NCBI GenBank assembly: GCA_905250125.1 | Contig: CAJNOL010000036.1 | Span: forward strand, 58,929 to 122,928 | Reading direction: 5' to 3' | Source: Rotaria sordida | Taxonomy: Eukaryota; Rotifera; Eurotatoria; Philodinida; Philodinidae | Length of the DNA: 64,000 nt | Shown: positions 36,501-48,600 of the stretch, in pieces | Layout: each line of letters starts with the position of its first letter | Numbering within the stretch: position 1 is the first letter of the stretch | Made by a program: the position numbers and the translations under genes | The notes under the pieces: model-generated | Told to the model about the DNA's origin: nothing | The model's database searches: none | Seen by the model: the letters and a program-made list of their open reading frames with translations, nothing else

Positions 36501-39500
36501 GATAAACATAATTTTGAACCGGGTGCTATTGATGAATTTCAAGTTACATCTTTTCAACCACTCTCTAATAAACTCATAGGTATCCGTGTTAAACATAATG
36601 CTGATAAATATCAAGGATGGTAAGTAAGAAAAAAAATAAGATAATTGAATTTATATTTATGCTGTTTCATGATGATGGTTCACTGTTCATACAATGATGT
36701 TTTCCTTTACTATTTGTTTTATAGGTATGCTGAATGGATCGAAATTACAGATGAAGATAATATACAAACCTATTGTTATCCTATTCAACGATGGCTTGAT
36801 AAAGCTGAAAATGATAAACAAACTGATATATATTTCACGGATGTTTCTGATGTACCATGTGATTCATTACTAGATACAATGCCTCAATCAGGTCATCGAT
36901 CTATACCAACTATTCGAGGAACACCTGTCGGTACTGTGTCATCGTTAACATATCTATCACAGACGTCAGCTCAAACATTAGTTACATCTTACAAAAATAC
37001 TTATCATGTGAAAACTAAAACGGGAAAGAAAGGTTTTCTAGGTTTTTCACCAACAGGTAAGAATGAATGGTTATTTCTTATATTGTTAATATGATAAATT
37101 TCAAATATAGGAACGAATGCAAAAGTTTTTTTACGAATTATTGATAAAAATGGTGATGTATCGGAAAATCTTCAATTACATGGTTCAACTGATCATAAAA
37201 ATAAATTTCAACGAGGTCGAACTGATGAATTTGATATTGGGACAAGCAAACAGTTAAATGGTATTGATCAAATTGAATTATGGACAGATGAAAAAGGTTT
37301 GGGTAGTGGATGGTTTCCTGAATACATCCAAGTAACTGACAACAAGACAGGTGATATTGCTTGCTTTCCTGTCAATCAATATTTAAATCATAAGAATGGT
37401 GGAATTGAAGACAATCCATTAAGATTGAAAAGAGTAATAGATGAACGATCTTGTCAAGAATCAATCGAAGATAGTAATGATATTGATAATGAATCCGAAG
37501 AACAGATGTTATCTTCTAATGTGAAATTTTCCGCTTTATCAAGTAAATACAAGAATACATTTTCAGTAATAACTAAAACTGGTCATGTCGGTCTCGGCTC
37601 TACTAGAACTCATACGTGAGTTTAATTTGATGATTATAATTAAATTTGAAATAAAATATTATTCTTAGTCCGGTATTTATTCGTTTACATGATATTAAAG
37701 GCAAAATATCTGAAGCAATTCAATTACAGAATTCTATTAGACATACGAACAAATTCGAAAAAAATCAAACTGGTAAGATATAGGAAAGATATCAAGTTTT
37801 CTTATATAAACATATCTACTTGTATTTTTCTCCTGTGTTTCAACAAAATATCTACCCAGAAAAAAAAATGTTGTTTCGTAAATTAGATTTCATTTTCAAT
37901 TAAAATGCATATTATGGTTATACTTTCACCTTAGATCAGTTTGATGTTGGAATTTGTGAATTGCTTGAAGATATTTCACGAGTCGAACTTTGGCATGAAA
38001 ATGATAAGAACAATGAATGGCAACTTGAATATATACAAATAATTGACAATCAAACAAATACATCTTATTGTTTTCCTGTTAATAAAATGCTTGATAAAAA
38101 TTATGGTTCAAAACAAACTCATATCTTACTTGAAACACCATTGATTAATATATCATGTTCCGATCAAAGTCAAGTAGTACAAAGAAATCGAATGAATACA
38201 GATATGACTATTTCGAAGAAGAAAAACGATAAATATGTACGAAACTTTACTATTCGAACAAAGACAGGTAAAATTCTTGAATGATAGATATTTTTTTTTG
38301 AGTCTAGTGATCAATTATTCTTCAAAAAAAAAAGGTAATCAAATAGAAGCAGGTTCGACAACACCCATTCATATTCAATTATTCGATGATCAACAACAAA
38401 GTTCAGAAGATATTCGTTTGAAACATCACAATCATGATAAACATAATTTTGAACCTGATGGTAAGTTATTTGAAGAGAAAAATTTTTCATAATACATGAA
38501 TTCTTTATCAATTGATCATAGCTATCGATGAGTTTCAAGTAATATCTCATCAACCATTATCAAATCAATTAACTGGTATTCGTATTAAACATAATGCTGA
38601 TAAATATCAAGGATGGTAAGATTAATTATTTTTTTTCGAAAGCAATTTTTTTCTTTGATGATATTGTTGTTTTTGTTTGAAGGTTTTGTGAATGGATAGA
38701 AATCATAGATGATGATAACGGAAAAATCTATTGTTATCCAATACAACGATGGCTTGACAAGTATATTGATTCAATTATTCATTTAAATAGTTCGATAGTC
38801 CATGTACTTGTTTTTGTAGAGCAGAAAATGATAAGAAAACTGATGTGTATTTTACTAATTTATCAGATGTTCCCTGCAGTTCTTTACCTGATACAATGAT
38901 GGAATCAGGTCATCATTCAGTTCCCGTTATTCAAAAATCACATATATCACAATTATCGTCGGAAATATCTTCTATACCATTTCAAAATACATATCGTAAG
39001 CTATTACCAGCATTTGAAATCTATCGATTTAATTATTATCTTATCAAATAGATGTAGAAACAAAGACGGGAAAGAAAGGTTTTCTTGGTTTATCATCTAC
39101 TGGTGAGTATCGTTATTACATAGAGTATTCATACAAAAAACAAAATACAACATATTTTTTAAAGGTACAAATGCTAATATATATATTCAAATTATTGATC
39201 GTAATGGAAATAAATCAGAACCAATTCAATTGAAAGCATCTATTGATCATAGAAATAAATTTGAACGTGGTCATATTGATGAATTCGATATTGGTATGTA
39301 ATTTTCTCAATACTTCAAATACAAACTAAAACATATATACATAAATATATTGATAGGCGTCACAAAATTACTCAATGGTATTAACCAGTTAGAAATTTGG
39401 ACAGATGGAAAAGGTTTAGGACATGGATGGTATGCTGATTATGTTATTGTGACAGATAATAGAACAGGCGAAGAAGCATGTTTTCTAATCGGTGAATATT

Positions 39501-42500
39501 TGAACAAGGAAAATGGTGGTGTAGCTATTAATCATCTTATATTGGATAAGCTGACAGGCAATATTTCATGTCGTGAAAGACATCGAAAACAGGAAGATGA
39601 TCTTGATACTATTCGAACACGTCAAATTGAAGCTATTAAATCAATCATAAGTTCTTCAGACGATTCTTCATCTACTATTGTCTACAAAAGAACTTATCAT
39701 ATTGATACAAAAACAGGTACATGTGTTGATATTAATACAGAAATTCATTTTTTGGAATGTGCACAGCTCATATTTAAAATATTAACTCTACATTCATTGA
39801 CATTCATCAATGTAAAAACAAGAAAATTTTTTCATGATTTTTTTCAGCTTCAACTGTTGTAATTTCTTGATTTCTTAAACATGTATTACTTTTTGAAGGC
39901 AGTAAGATTTGTTTTGTCTTACGAATTTAAGCATGAGAGGGCAATCCACTTGCCATTAGGATTTGATGAAAATTTTTAAAATTAACATGAAACAGTGTTC
40001 AATTTTTCGTTGAGAATTTTGCATTAATTATTCTCTTAAAATTGATTTTATATTTTAGGTCGTAAAGGATTTTTGGGTCTATCTCCAACTGGTACTAATG
40101 CAGATGTCTATCTACAAATTCATGATAAATCGGGTCATATATCCGAACCAATTTCTTTACGTTGTTCAACAAAACATTCAAATCCATTTGAAAAGGGCAA
40201 AACAGGTTCACAAAAAAAAAACAAAATAAGAAAAACTATCATAATGAACCGATGTTTCTAATAATTTTAGATTCATTTGATGTTGGTACAAAAGAATCAC
40301 TCGATAGTATTGCTAAACTTGAGTTATATCATGATGGAACTGATCTTGGTCATGGATGGAATGTAGACTATGTCAATATTCTTGATAATACAACGGGACA
40401 TAATTATTGTTTTCCAGCTAATAAATGGCTTAGTAATTCTGAACATTTAATATTAGATAATTATGTATCGAATGTATCATGTGAAGAAGTAATTAAAGAA
40501 CAAATGGAAGCAAAGATTGATACAAATAATATGAAAACCAAACAGAAACGTAGTTTTACTGTACAAACTAAGACAGGTAAAAAAAACAAAAAAAGTTATA
40601 ATTTGTATTAGTTTATTATTTCCTCTCTTAAGGCTCGCAAGTGGAAGCTGGTTCGACAACACCAATTTATATACGTCTTTTTGATAATCATTCTCAAAAA
40701 TCTGAAAAAATTCGTTTAAAACAAAAAGATAAGGATGGTCATCATTTTGAACCAGGTTCAATAGATGAATTTCATATAACATCCGATAAACCATTGAATA
40801 CATTAACCGCCATTGAAATTTCACATAGTGCTGATAAATATCAAGGATGGTAATTTATAAAAATAGATTTAAATAATGGATGATTGGAAAGTTTTTAGAC
40901 AAGATGTTTTGTTCAATTTTGACTCACTACAAAGTAGTTCCAACAAGTCAAAAACTATAAGTGACGAGCAAAGTCCAAAAAATTACAGTGAATAGAAAAT
41001 TTTTATATTTTCACTATTGCAATTCGAAATTAAAAGTTCGCATCTTCATTTATATATCAGTTTGTAGATCAGAAGCTACCCTACAAAGTGCATTATTTGA
41101 AATTATTTTTGTTTTCCCTCAAAACTCATTTTTTCAAGAATCAGCAACCATTTTACGCTGAAAGGAGCTCTTGAAAAAATGCTTGTAACCTCACTTGGAT
41201 AAAAGCTATAGCTTAGTTCAATATCACATTTAGTAGAGAACTGTTCACTCTACAAAATGACTAACTCCCACAATTTTTAGCATGTTCGAAGAGGTATATA
41301 AACATATTGACTCGTCGTTAAACACAATTTTTCAGGTCTTTCGAAAAGTTCTTCACTGCTCTTGAACAAAAATAGATGCAATATGTCTAAGCCCATACTC
41401 AAATTCTGGTCACGACCTATAGTTTTTGGCTCGTCTGAAATGCTTTCAAATAGGTCAAAATGAATGAACATATTCACCAGAAATGTCGACCCATAAGTTC
41501 CGCTCAAACTAATTCTTTTTTTAGGATTTACCAAGAGTTATTCCACTAATCGTAAAAAAAACCTGAGACAAAATTTCTAAGCGCACAAAATTCTAGTCAT
41601 AACTCATAGCTTTTAACTTGTCAGAAATACTTCCTAGTGAGTCAAAACTGAACAAATATCTTGTCTAAAAATTTTCCGCTCATTCGACCTATAAACATAT
41701 TTGGTCTAATTTTTTCAGGTATGGTGAATGGATATCAGTAACTGATAATGATGAAAATGAAACATACTGTTTTCCCTTACAACGTTGGTTAGATAAAGGA
41801 GAATTAGATGGAAAAACTGATATTTATTTAAAACATATTCGTACAATGATTCCTTGTGAACAATTATCTGATACAATGAAACGACAAAGTTTATTACTAA
41901 GTAGATCTATTCAAAGTTCAACAATAAAAAATATTGTAGAAGGATATAAATCATTATATCATGTACAAACAAAAACAGCAAAAAAAGGTCTTTTGGGATT
42001 ATCACCAACAGGAACTGATGCAAATGTATTTATTCGAATTCATGATAAAGATGGCAAAATATCTGAACCACTTGAACTTAAAAATTCTATTGATCATAAA
42101 AACAAATTTGCTCGTGGAAAGATAGGTAAAATTCATAACCTAAATTCAAATTGTTAGATTTTTCATCGATATTATAGATGATTTCGATGTTGGATCAATC
42201 CATGAATTAAATAATATCGATAAACTTGAATTATGGACTGATAGCAAAGGCATTGGCAATGGGTAAATATTTTCTTATTTTTCATTCTATAAATTTTTTT
42301 CATAGATGGTATCCAGAATACATTCAAATAACAGATCAAAGGACAAATGAAGTTAGTTGCTTTGTTATTGAACAGTACCTGTAAACATGCCAATCGTTGT
42401 TGTTTTCTCAATGTTTATCTTTTTTTCTTTTTGCTGTAGAAATGAAAAATATGGTGGATTAAAGAATGATCATTTAATATTAGATAAACAAAAAGATAAT

Positions 42501-45025
42501 CGACTATGTCATGAATTAAAGAAAGATGATACAATCAATTTATATGATAAAAATTATGATCAAGCCAAACAAAATTTTCTTTCCAGCGTAGAATCTCAAG
42601 GAAGATTTCAAGTTGAAATTAAAACAGGTAAACAGTTTTCTATGTTTTCTTTTATAATTCTATTTGTAATATCATAAGGTCATACTGGTTTTTTGGGATT
42701 GGGTAGTGCTGGAACTGATGCATCTGTATTTATTCGAATTTATGATAGTAATGATCGTAAATCTGAAGCATTTCAATTGAAACATTCGACCAAACATAAA
42801 AATAAATTCGAACGAAATCAAACAGGTCTTCAAGAAAAAAAGAATATTGCATCTATTCTGATTATATTTTGTCTTGAATTTTTCTAGATCATTTTATTGT
42901 TCATACTGACGAACCATTTGATAGCATTGCTAAACTTGATTTATGGCATGAAGGTAATAAAAATGATGGATGGCAAGTTGATTATGTTAATATTATTGAC
43001 AACAAAACAAATACATCTTATTGTTTTCCGGTAAATACAATGCTTGATCAAAATTCTGGTTTCAAACAAACAAGTATTCATCTTGAAAATCCATTAATTA
43101 ATATATTTTGTAAAGAAGAAACTGAAGCAATTAAAAAAAGTCATAGTTATACATCAATATCAAAAAAACTTAAATCAGATAAATTATCTCGAAATTATAC
43201 TGTTCGAACAAAAACAGGTATTATTCAAATATAATCTATTATAATTTTATTAAAAAAGAAATTATTTAATATTTTATCATTATATAGGTAATCATGCATC
43301 AGCTGGTTCGACAACACCTATACATCTTCAATTAATTGATATATATGATAAAAAATCGAAAGATATTCAATTAAAGAAAAAAGATATGGAAGGTCATCAT
43401 TTTGCACCTGGTAATATTGATGAATTTAAATTCACATTACCTGAATCATTATCAACATTAAAAGCTGTTAAACTTTCACTTGATGCTGATAAATATCAAG
43501 GTTGGTATGGTGAATGGATTTCAATTACCGATGATGATAATCAAGTGAATTATTATTATTATTATTATTATTATAATTTTCTTATTCTTCACTGTTGATT
43601 ATTTCTTCTATTAGGAAACCTATTGTTTTCCGATTCAACGTTGGTTAGATAAAGGTGAACATGATCATAAAACTCATGTTACTCTATATCAACAATCTAC
43701 TATTCCGTGTAATCAATTATCGGATTCAATACTTATTCGATCTTCATTAATGAATAATGAAGATAATGAACCATCAAGCAATAGTGAAGGAAATATTAAA
43801 GCATCTATCATAAGTTCTTTATCATTAGATCATCAATATGAATATATTAGTCCTCATGATTTTCAAGTACATACGAAAACAGCTGATAAATCATTACAAG
43901 GCAAACTTGGACGTGATGCTAATGTTTATTTAAATATCTATGATAAAAATAATAAACAAATCAGTAGTTCCATACGACTTCAAAATTCTAAAAATCATAA
44001 AATACCATTTCAAAGACATCACACTGATAAATTTCATATAACAATACCAAATATAAAAATTAATAATATTGATCGAATCGATTTATATCATGATGGACAA
44101 AATGATGGGTAATTAAAAAAAAAATTTAAGATTTTGTTCTATGAAACACGATCTAAAAGGAGTGTTGAAGTATATCGACGAGAATGACATCCATCCTTGC
44201 ACGGATACTGTAGAAATGGTTCATCAGTGACGTGACAGACATTGTTGATATACGATCAAAGATCGTCTATCAATAAGATCTCGTTATAATCTACGAATTA
44301 CTTTCTTATTACATCTGTGGAAGATTCAGTAAAAGGATGGTGAAGAAATATATCTCAAAATAGATAGAATAAAATGAACTCTCTGTGATTAGCAGCAGCA
44401 GTTACATTGTGTTGCACATTTTAATCTCTCAGAAGTTGTGCTAACAATTTTTCTTTATAGATGGCTTTGTGATTTTGTTGAAATCAAAAATCCTCAAACA
44501 AATGAAACAAAATGTTTTTCTGTTCATCAATGGTTAGATAAAGTATCTGATGATAGAATTCAATTTTCAATGACTAATTATCAAAATATTTCATGTGATG
44601 ATAAACAACATGCTACAAATCATCATTATTATATTGTACGAATTAAAACAAATACAACAAATTTAACATCAAATGATTCAGTGAATATATTCATTAAACT
44701 CTTTGGTAAATCTCATCAAACAGAACAAATTCAATTAGATCAAACAATTGATAATAAACAAGCATTTCGACGAAATAATTCTATAGATATATTTGAAATA
44801 CGAACATCGACTAAATTAAATTCACTTCAAAAAATCGAATTTTTTTATGAATTTTCATCAAATAATAGAAAATTTTCTATAGAATGGATTGAAATAACTA
44901 ATTTATTGAATGGTATTATTTCCTGTTTTCCAGTTAATCGTATATTAACACAATTAGATATTAACAGAGGAATGCAACAAATATTAACTTTGAATGAATC
45001 AAATAATAAACCTTGTTCTTATTAA
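30545..45025 (+). CDS. LOXHD1-like protein with 19 PLAT domains
   Basis: Thirty-five exons (30545-31061, 32318-32806, 32857-33138, 33204-33486, 33544-33945, 34003-34561, 34615-34807 ... 43615-44108, 44461-45025) join in phase to 3,129 codons. I count 19 PLAT/LH2 beta-sandwich domains. Each begins near a (Y/F)xVxTKTG motif and ends near YCFPVxxxL; the middle carries NxFERGxxDEFD and WHD..GxGxGW. PLAT domains mediate membrane and protein contacts. The closest known architecture is vertebrate LOXHD1, about 15 PLAT domains, of hair-cell stereocilia. There is no signal peptide, so a cytosolic or ciliary role is likely (inference). Domains 6-17 are four copies of a three-domain block. Introns after KTG are phase 1 almost throughout. 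Intron 26 (40850-41718) carries a fold-back. The ARMH1 stop lies 94 bp downstream on the other strand. Full exon list: see the entries for the blocks. Confidence 0.88.
31062..32317 (+). other. Intron 1 of the PLAT gene with complementary tracts
   Basis: A 1.26-kb intron, far longer than the others. Near the donor is a purine-rich ATCGAAAAGA-type tract (31062-31215). Near the acceptor is a pyrimidine-rich TCGATATTTTTC-type tract (32160-32310). The two are roughly complementary and could pair in the pre-mRNA. Reading through the donor gives 35 Lys/Arg-rich residues and a stop, which I regard as intronic. The middle (31220-32100) shows nothing. Confidence 0.6.
34753..37001 (+). repeat. PLAT triple-domain block 1 (domains 6-8)
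   Basis: Residues 891-1386. Exons: 34615-34807, 34870-34998, 35059-35382, 35772-35918, 35980-36315, 36400-36619, and 36725-37056 (part). The A-type domain has GFLRLSPTGTNA and ends CFFIGEYLN. The B-type domain has GHTGLFGLGG. The C-type domain has EAGSTTPIHIQLFDDQ, HNADKYQGW and YCYPIQRWLDK. Confidence 0.8.
37002..38991 (+). repeat. PLAT triple-domain block 2 (domains 9-11)
   Basis: Residues 1387-1875. Exons: 36725-37056 (part), 37111-37615, 37669-37772, 37935-38267, 38335-38460, 38522-38615, 38683-38760, and 38820-38995 (part). It has the same A-B-C order: GFLGFSPTGTNA, then GHVGLGSTRTHT, then EAGSTTPIHIQLFDDQ with HNADKYQGW. Here the usual KTG intron before the B domain is missing and a new one lies 13 codons later. 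Its C domain is the closest match to that of block 1, including the DVPCxSLxDTM linker. Confidence 0.8.
38992..41956 (+). repeat. PLAT triple-domain block 3 (domains 12-14)
   Basis: Residues 1876-2359. Exons: 38820-38995 (end), 39052-39102, 39165-39293, 39357-39716, 40059-40205, 40271-40576, 40633-40849, and 41719-42125 (part). The A domain has GFLGLSSTGTNA and CFLIGEYLN. The B position is filled by GRKGFLGLSPTGTNA. The C domain has EAGSTTPIYIRLFDN and SADKYQGW. The genomic span is stretched by the fold-back in intron 26. Confidence 0.8.
40885..41695. repeat. Fold-back remnant in PLAT-gene intron 26
   Basis: The left arm TTTTTAGACAAGATGTTTTG, followed by TTTTGACTCACTA, is mirrored by the right arm TAGTGAGTCAAAACTGAACA...CTTGTCTAAAAATTTT. 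Related degenerate segments with GAGC..GTCxAAAA words recur between the arms. It enlarges this intron to 869 bp. Confidence 0.65.
41957..43860 (+). repeat. PLAT triple-domain block 4 (domains 15-17)
   Basis: Residues 2360-2858. Exons: 41719-42125 (part), 42178-42262, 42306-42380, 42440-42627, 42679-42825, 42888-43217, 43288-43544, and 43615-44108 (part). The A domain has GLLGLSPTGTDA, the B domain GHTGFLGLGSAGTDA, and the C domain SAGSTTPIHLQLID and DADKYQGW. The A domain has lost its KTG intron and gained one inside the GNGWYPEY region. Confidence 0.8.
43545..43614. repeat. TAT microsatellite in PLAT intron 33
   Basis: A run of about eight TAT triplets (about 43550-43575) in a 70-bp intron. 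Reading through it in frame would give poly-Tyr, so it marks the intron rather than coding sequence. Confidence 0.7.
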
Positions 45026-45075
45026 ATCATTTCAGTTTTCTTTCATTTGGTTTTTTTGTTTTTTTGTTAAAATCA

Positions 45076-45087
45076 TTTATTTTTATT
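45076..45087 (-). terminator. Poly(A) signals of ARMH1
   Basis: Two overlapping-register AATAAA hexamers on the minus strand (45076-45081 and 45082-45087), 32-39 nt past the ARMH1 stop. Transcripts would overlap the 3' UTR of the convergent PLAT gene. Confidence 0.45.
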
Positions 45088-45097
45088 TAAATAAGCG

Positions 45098-45103
45098 AAT
45101 AAA
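45098..45103 (+). terminator. Poly(A) signal of the PLAT gene
   Basis: AATAAA 72 nt after the stop codon. Cleavage some 15-25 nt downstream would fall at the end of the ARMH1 coding sequence on the opposite strand. Confidence 0.5.
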
Positions 45104-45119
45104 TTAATTTTATTTTACT

Positions 45120-48100
45120 TCAGTCTGAATTATCAGCATCAAATGTCATATGAATAAGATTTGATCGACAAACATCAGCTTGAATAGGAGTCATTCGAGC
45201 ATAAAATCCATCAGGATTTTGATGAAATGCATCAAATAATTGTTCGCCAAGTGCATCTAAAACTTTTTCATAAACAATTGGATATCGTTCAACAAAAGTA
45301 TGAAGAGTTAATGATGCTTGACGTTGACTTTCTGGATAAGCTTCATTACCCATCACACATAATAATAAATGAACAACATTTAAACGTAAAAATCGATAAT
45401 GTTGATCGACAAGTAAACGAATACATTTACATGCAGCTGCTTGTTGAATATAAACTGGCATTGGACCACCTTTAAGTGAATCAATTAAATCATTAGTTTC
45501 ATCATCATCATTATCAGTTCTATCTTGATTTGGTGGATCTTTTAAACAAGCAACTAATTGTTCAGCTAATGCTGATACAATATTATCATCATTCCATTTA
45601 TTTGACATAAGAATTTGTATAAGTTCAATAGCTTGATATTGAACTTCAGCATGAAAAGATTGAAGAAGATTAATAACTGGTTCAAGTAAACTTCTATGAA
45701 CTTGTTCTAATTGAGGTTGAAGTTTACATAAAAGAGAAGCAGATAATTCTTGAGCTTTAGGCGATGTTGATAGTAAAATAGCAACGAGACCTTTATAGAC
45801 TTGTTGTGTATATGTTGGATTTCCATGTGCTAATGAATCAAGTAATGATTGTGCTGATTTCTGTGTATTTTCATTTGTTGTTGTCTTAGCCATACATTCA
45901 GCTATAGCTCGAATACCATATGATTGACAAATTAATTCTTTATATATACGACCATTATCAGCTATTAATTTTAATAATTGCAACTATATAAATTTCAAAA
46001 TAAGACTTTCGAAAAAAAAACAAATTACAGAATGGTTTATAAATACCTTTAAGATAAAAACTTTGAATATCTCAATTCTGTTCCACTCTATGGAGGCTAA
46101 TTTTTTTTTTCTTGTATACAGGAGAAATCAGAGATTTTCTCTTAAGTACAGGGGTTCCCAAAATTATAAGACCCCCCTACAAGTTTGAGAATAATAAAGT
46201 TTTCAGCAACTAAAGAAGCTTTGATAAGGGATCTAACGCCATATATATAGATACCGCTAAAGCATCTATCATGTGCTACATTGATCTCTATTTGGTTAAA
46301 TATTAATAATATTTAGATTCAAGAAATTTTGAATTTCACTCGTTGCATAATTATAAGACCCCCCTCTCTGGAGTATAAAAGTATTGCCTGAATGTTCATT
46401 TTTTTAAGTCAAAAACAATCTTGTCAGTATCTGTTCGAAAGAGGAGATAATTAGTTATCTACTGAAAAAAATATGGACTTATATAAGCTATACTTTAACT
46501 TTTCTATGGTCGAAGAAATGAAAGGGTGGAAAACCTATATCCCACAATAACCCTATTTTAGCTCAAAAAAAAAGGTTTCCAATTGTTTAATGTAATAAAA
46601 CTAGATTTAAACTATACCATTAGATAGAGCATTAAAAGTTGTATAGTCCACATATTTATTGACAACAAACTTTGAAGACATTAATAATTGTGAAAAGGGA
46701 AATAAAGATAGTCAAGATAAGGTATTTTGTAAGGAGCTTATGAAAAAAAAATTTATTTTCATATAAAAACCAGACGTATTTTTTTTTTCAAGGGTACCAT
46801 AAGAAAGAGCGTCAAATTCTACACCAACCAGATTACTTCTTTTTACGAAAGCTTATCTCTAAACGTCCGGGAACTTAGTCTCAAAAAGGAGACAAATCAG
46901 TCTCATGGTGTGATTTTCTACGAAAACTATCGAAATAGCTTTTCTTCTCATGAGAAAGATCAGAAAGAAAGTTCATTTAAGAGACAGTAATAGCAACAGC
47001 GCAAAATTTTAACAAGATAAGGTTTTTTTTCTCAGACATTTTACTTCAAAAACTGTTGAAACATGTTCTTTCGTGATATCACTAGCATATGTTATTTTTT
47101 GGCATAATGAGACTGATTTGTCTTCTTTTTGAGACTAAGTTCCCGGACGTTTAGAGATAAGCTTTCGTAAAAAGAAGTAATCTGGTTGGTGTAGAATTTG
47201 ACGCTCTTTCTTATGGTACCCTTGAAAAAAAAAATACGTCTGGTTTTTATATGAAAATAAATTTTTTTTTCATAAGCTCCTTACAAAATACCTTATCTTG
47301 ACTATCTTTATTTCCCTTTTCACAATTATTAATGTCTTCAAAGTTTGTTGTCAATAAATATGTGGACTATACAACTTTTAATGCTCTATCTAATGGTATA
47401 GTTTAAATCTAGTTTTATTACATTAAACAATTGGAAACCTTTTTTTTGAGCTAAAATAGGGTTATTGTGGGATATAGGTTTTCCACCCTTTCATTTCTTC
47501 GACCATAGAAAAGTTAAAGTATAGCTTATATAAGTCCATATTTTTTTCAGTAGATAACTAATTATCTCCTCTTTCGAACAGATACTGACAAGATTGTTTT
47601 TGACTTAAAAAAATGAACATTCAGGCAATACTTTTATACTCCAGAGAGGGGGGTCTTATAATTATGCAACGAGTGAAATTCAAAATTTCTTGAATCTAAA
47701 TATTATTAATATTTAACCAAATAGAGATCAATGTAGCACATGATAGATGCTTTAGCGGTATCTATATATATGGCGTTAGATCCCTTATCAAAGCTTCTTT
47801 AGTTGCTGAAAACTTTATTATTCTCAAACTTGTAGGGGGGTCTTATAATTTTGGGAACCCCTGTACAATGAATTGAAAGCGAGAATTTTTTTGTTTATCC
47901 TTGCTGGTTTTCGTTTTTTTTTATAGAGATCTCGAAATTTTAGAATCATATTAGGGCGTGTAAGGTCATAAAGTTTTTATGAAAAAAAAAACTCTAAAGT
48001 CTTTTCTATCACGAAAAAAAAAACTAGCCCCATAGAGTAGAATAGAACGGAGATATTCAAATTTTTTTATTGTAAAACTATTTATGTATCATTCTGTATT

Positions 48101-48600
48101 TTATCAACACTTACTGCTTGCTGTTTATCTTCATCTTGTATTTGATTTACGTTGAGTATTTCAAGCAGTGTAAATAAACCACCAACATCGAGAAATTCAC
48201 CAAGAAATTTATTTCCAGTTGATGATTGTAAAAAAACACGAAGTGCTCGTAATTGTTCATTAAGACATGTTCCGAATAGATAACTTATGCGTAGCCATGA
48301 AGCTAAATTTTCCAAGTAGGAACACCATTATAGATGATTACTATTAAATAATCACTTACTAATGCGAGTAAAAAATAGACTAGCAGATTGTGCAAATTCA
48401 CTTTCGAGTTCAGGCTCAGTAATTGTTGAATGTAATTCAATAAAATCAAGTAAAATTTGACGACGAACTTTAGTTGAACCTATATTAAATGTTGAATTAT
48501 ATTAGAAAACCATATCATTGGAATATCTTTTACCTTGATCCCAACGAGAAAGTAATCGGCGAATTTGTGTAAGACTGGCTTCTTGTCGTGCGTTTGGCAT
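45120..48600 (-). CDS. ARMH1: Armadillo-like helical domain-containing protein 1
   Basis: Four exons: 48534-48600, 48360-48479, 48115-48302 and 45120-45983. They make 413 codons (412 residues) in phase. Landmarks shared with vertebrate ARMH1 (C1orf228) are ELESEFAQSASLFFTRI in exon 2, GNKFLGEFLDVGGLFTLLEIL in exon 3, and in exon 4 DNGRIYKELICQSYGIRAIAE, SLLDSLAHGNPTYTQQVYKG and SPKAQELS. The protein is all-helical with armadillo-type repeats, cytosolic, with no signal peptide. In vertebrates expression is tied to ciliated tissue; the molecular role is not well defined. An acidic insert rich in Asp and Asn (about residues 280-290) is peculiar to this copy. Intron 3 (45984-48114, 2.1 kb) holds a 1.7-kb palindromic element, while the other introns are about 55 bp. 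It is convergent with the PLAT gene. Confidence 0.9.
46147..47865. mobile_element. 1.7-kb near-perfect palindromic Tc1/mariner-like fold-back
   Basis: The element (46149-47863, 1,715 bp) is bounded by TA at 46147-46148 and 47864-47865. The ends read CAGGGGTTCCCAAAATTATA on the left and its exact complement on the right. The arms run inward about 750 bp each and appear nearly identical: GACCCCCCTACAAGTTTGAG, CCACCCTTTCATTTCTTCGA, ATCTGGTTGGTGTAGAATTT and many other blocks recur in mirrored order. The unpaired centre is about 200 bp (about 46905-47105). TA duplication and the GGGxxCCC-like tip suit a non-autonomous Tc1/mariner superfamily element. It has no ORF and sits in ARMH1 intron 3. Confidence 0.85.

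Noticed and set aside
41277..41534. 85-codon minus-strand ORF in the PLAT intron
   Set aside because: Lies inside the degenerate fold-back of intron 26 and shows no domain.
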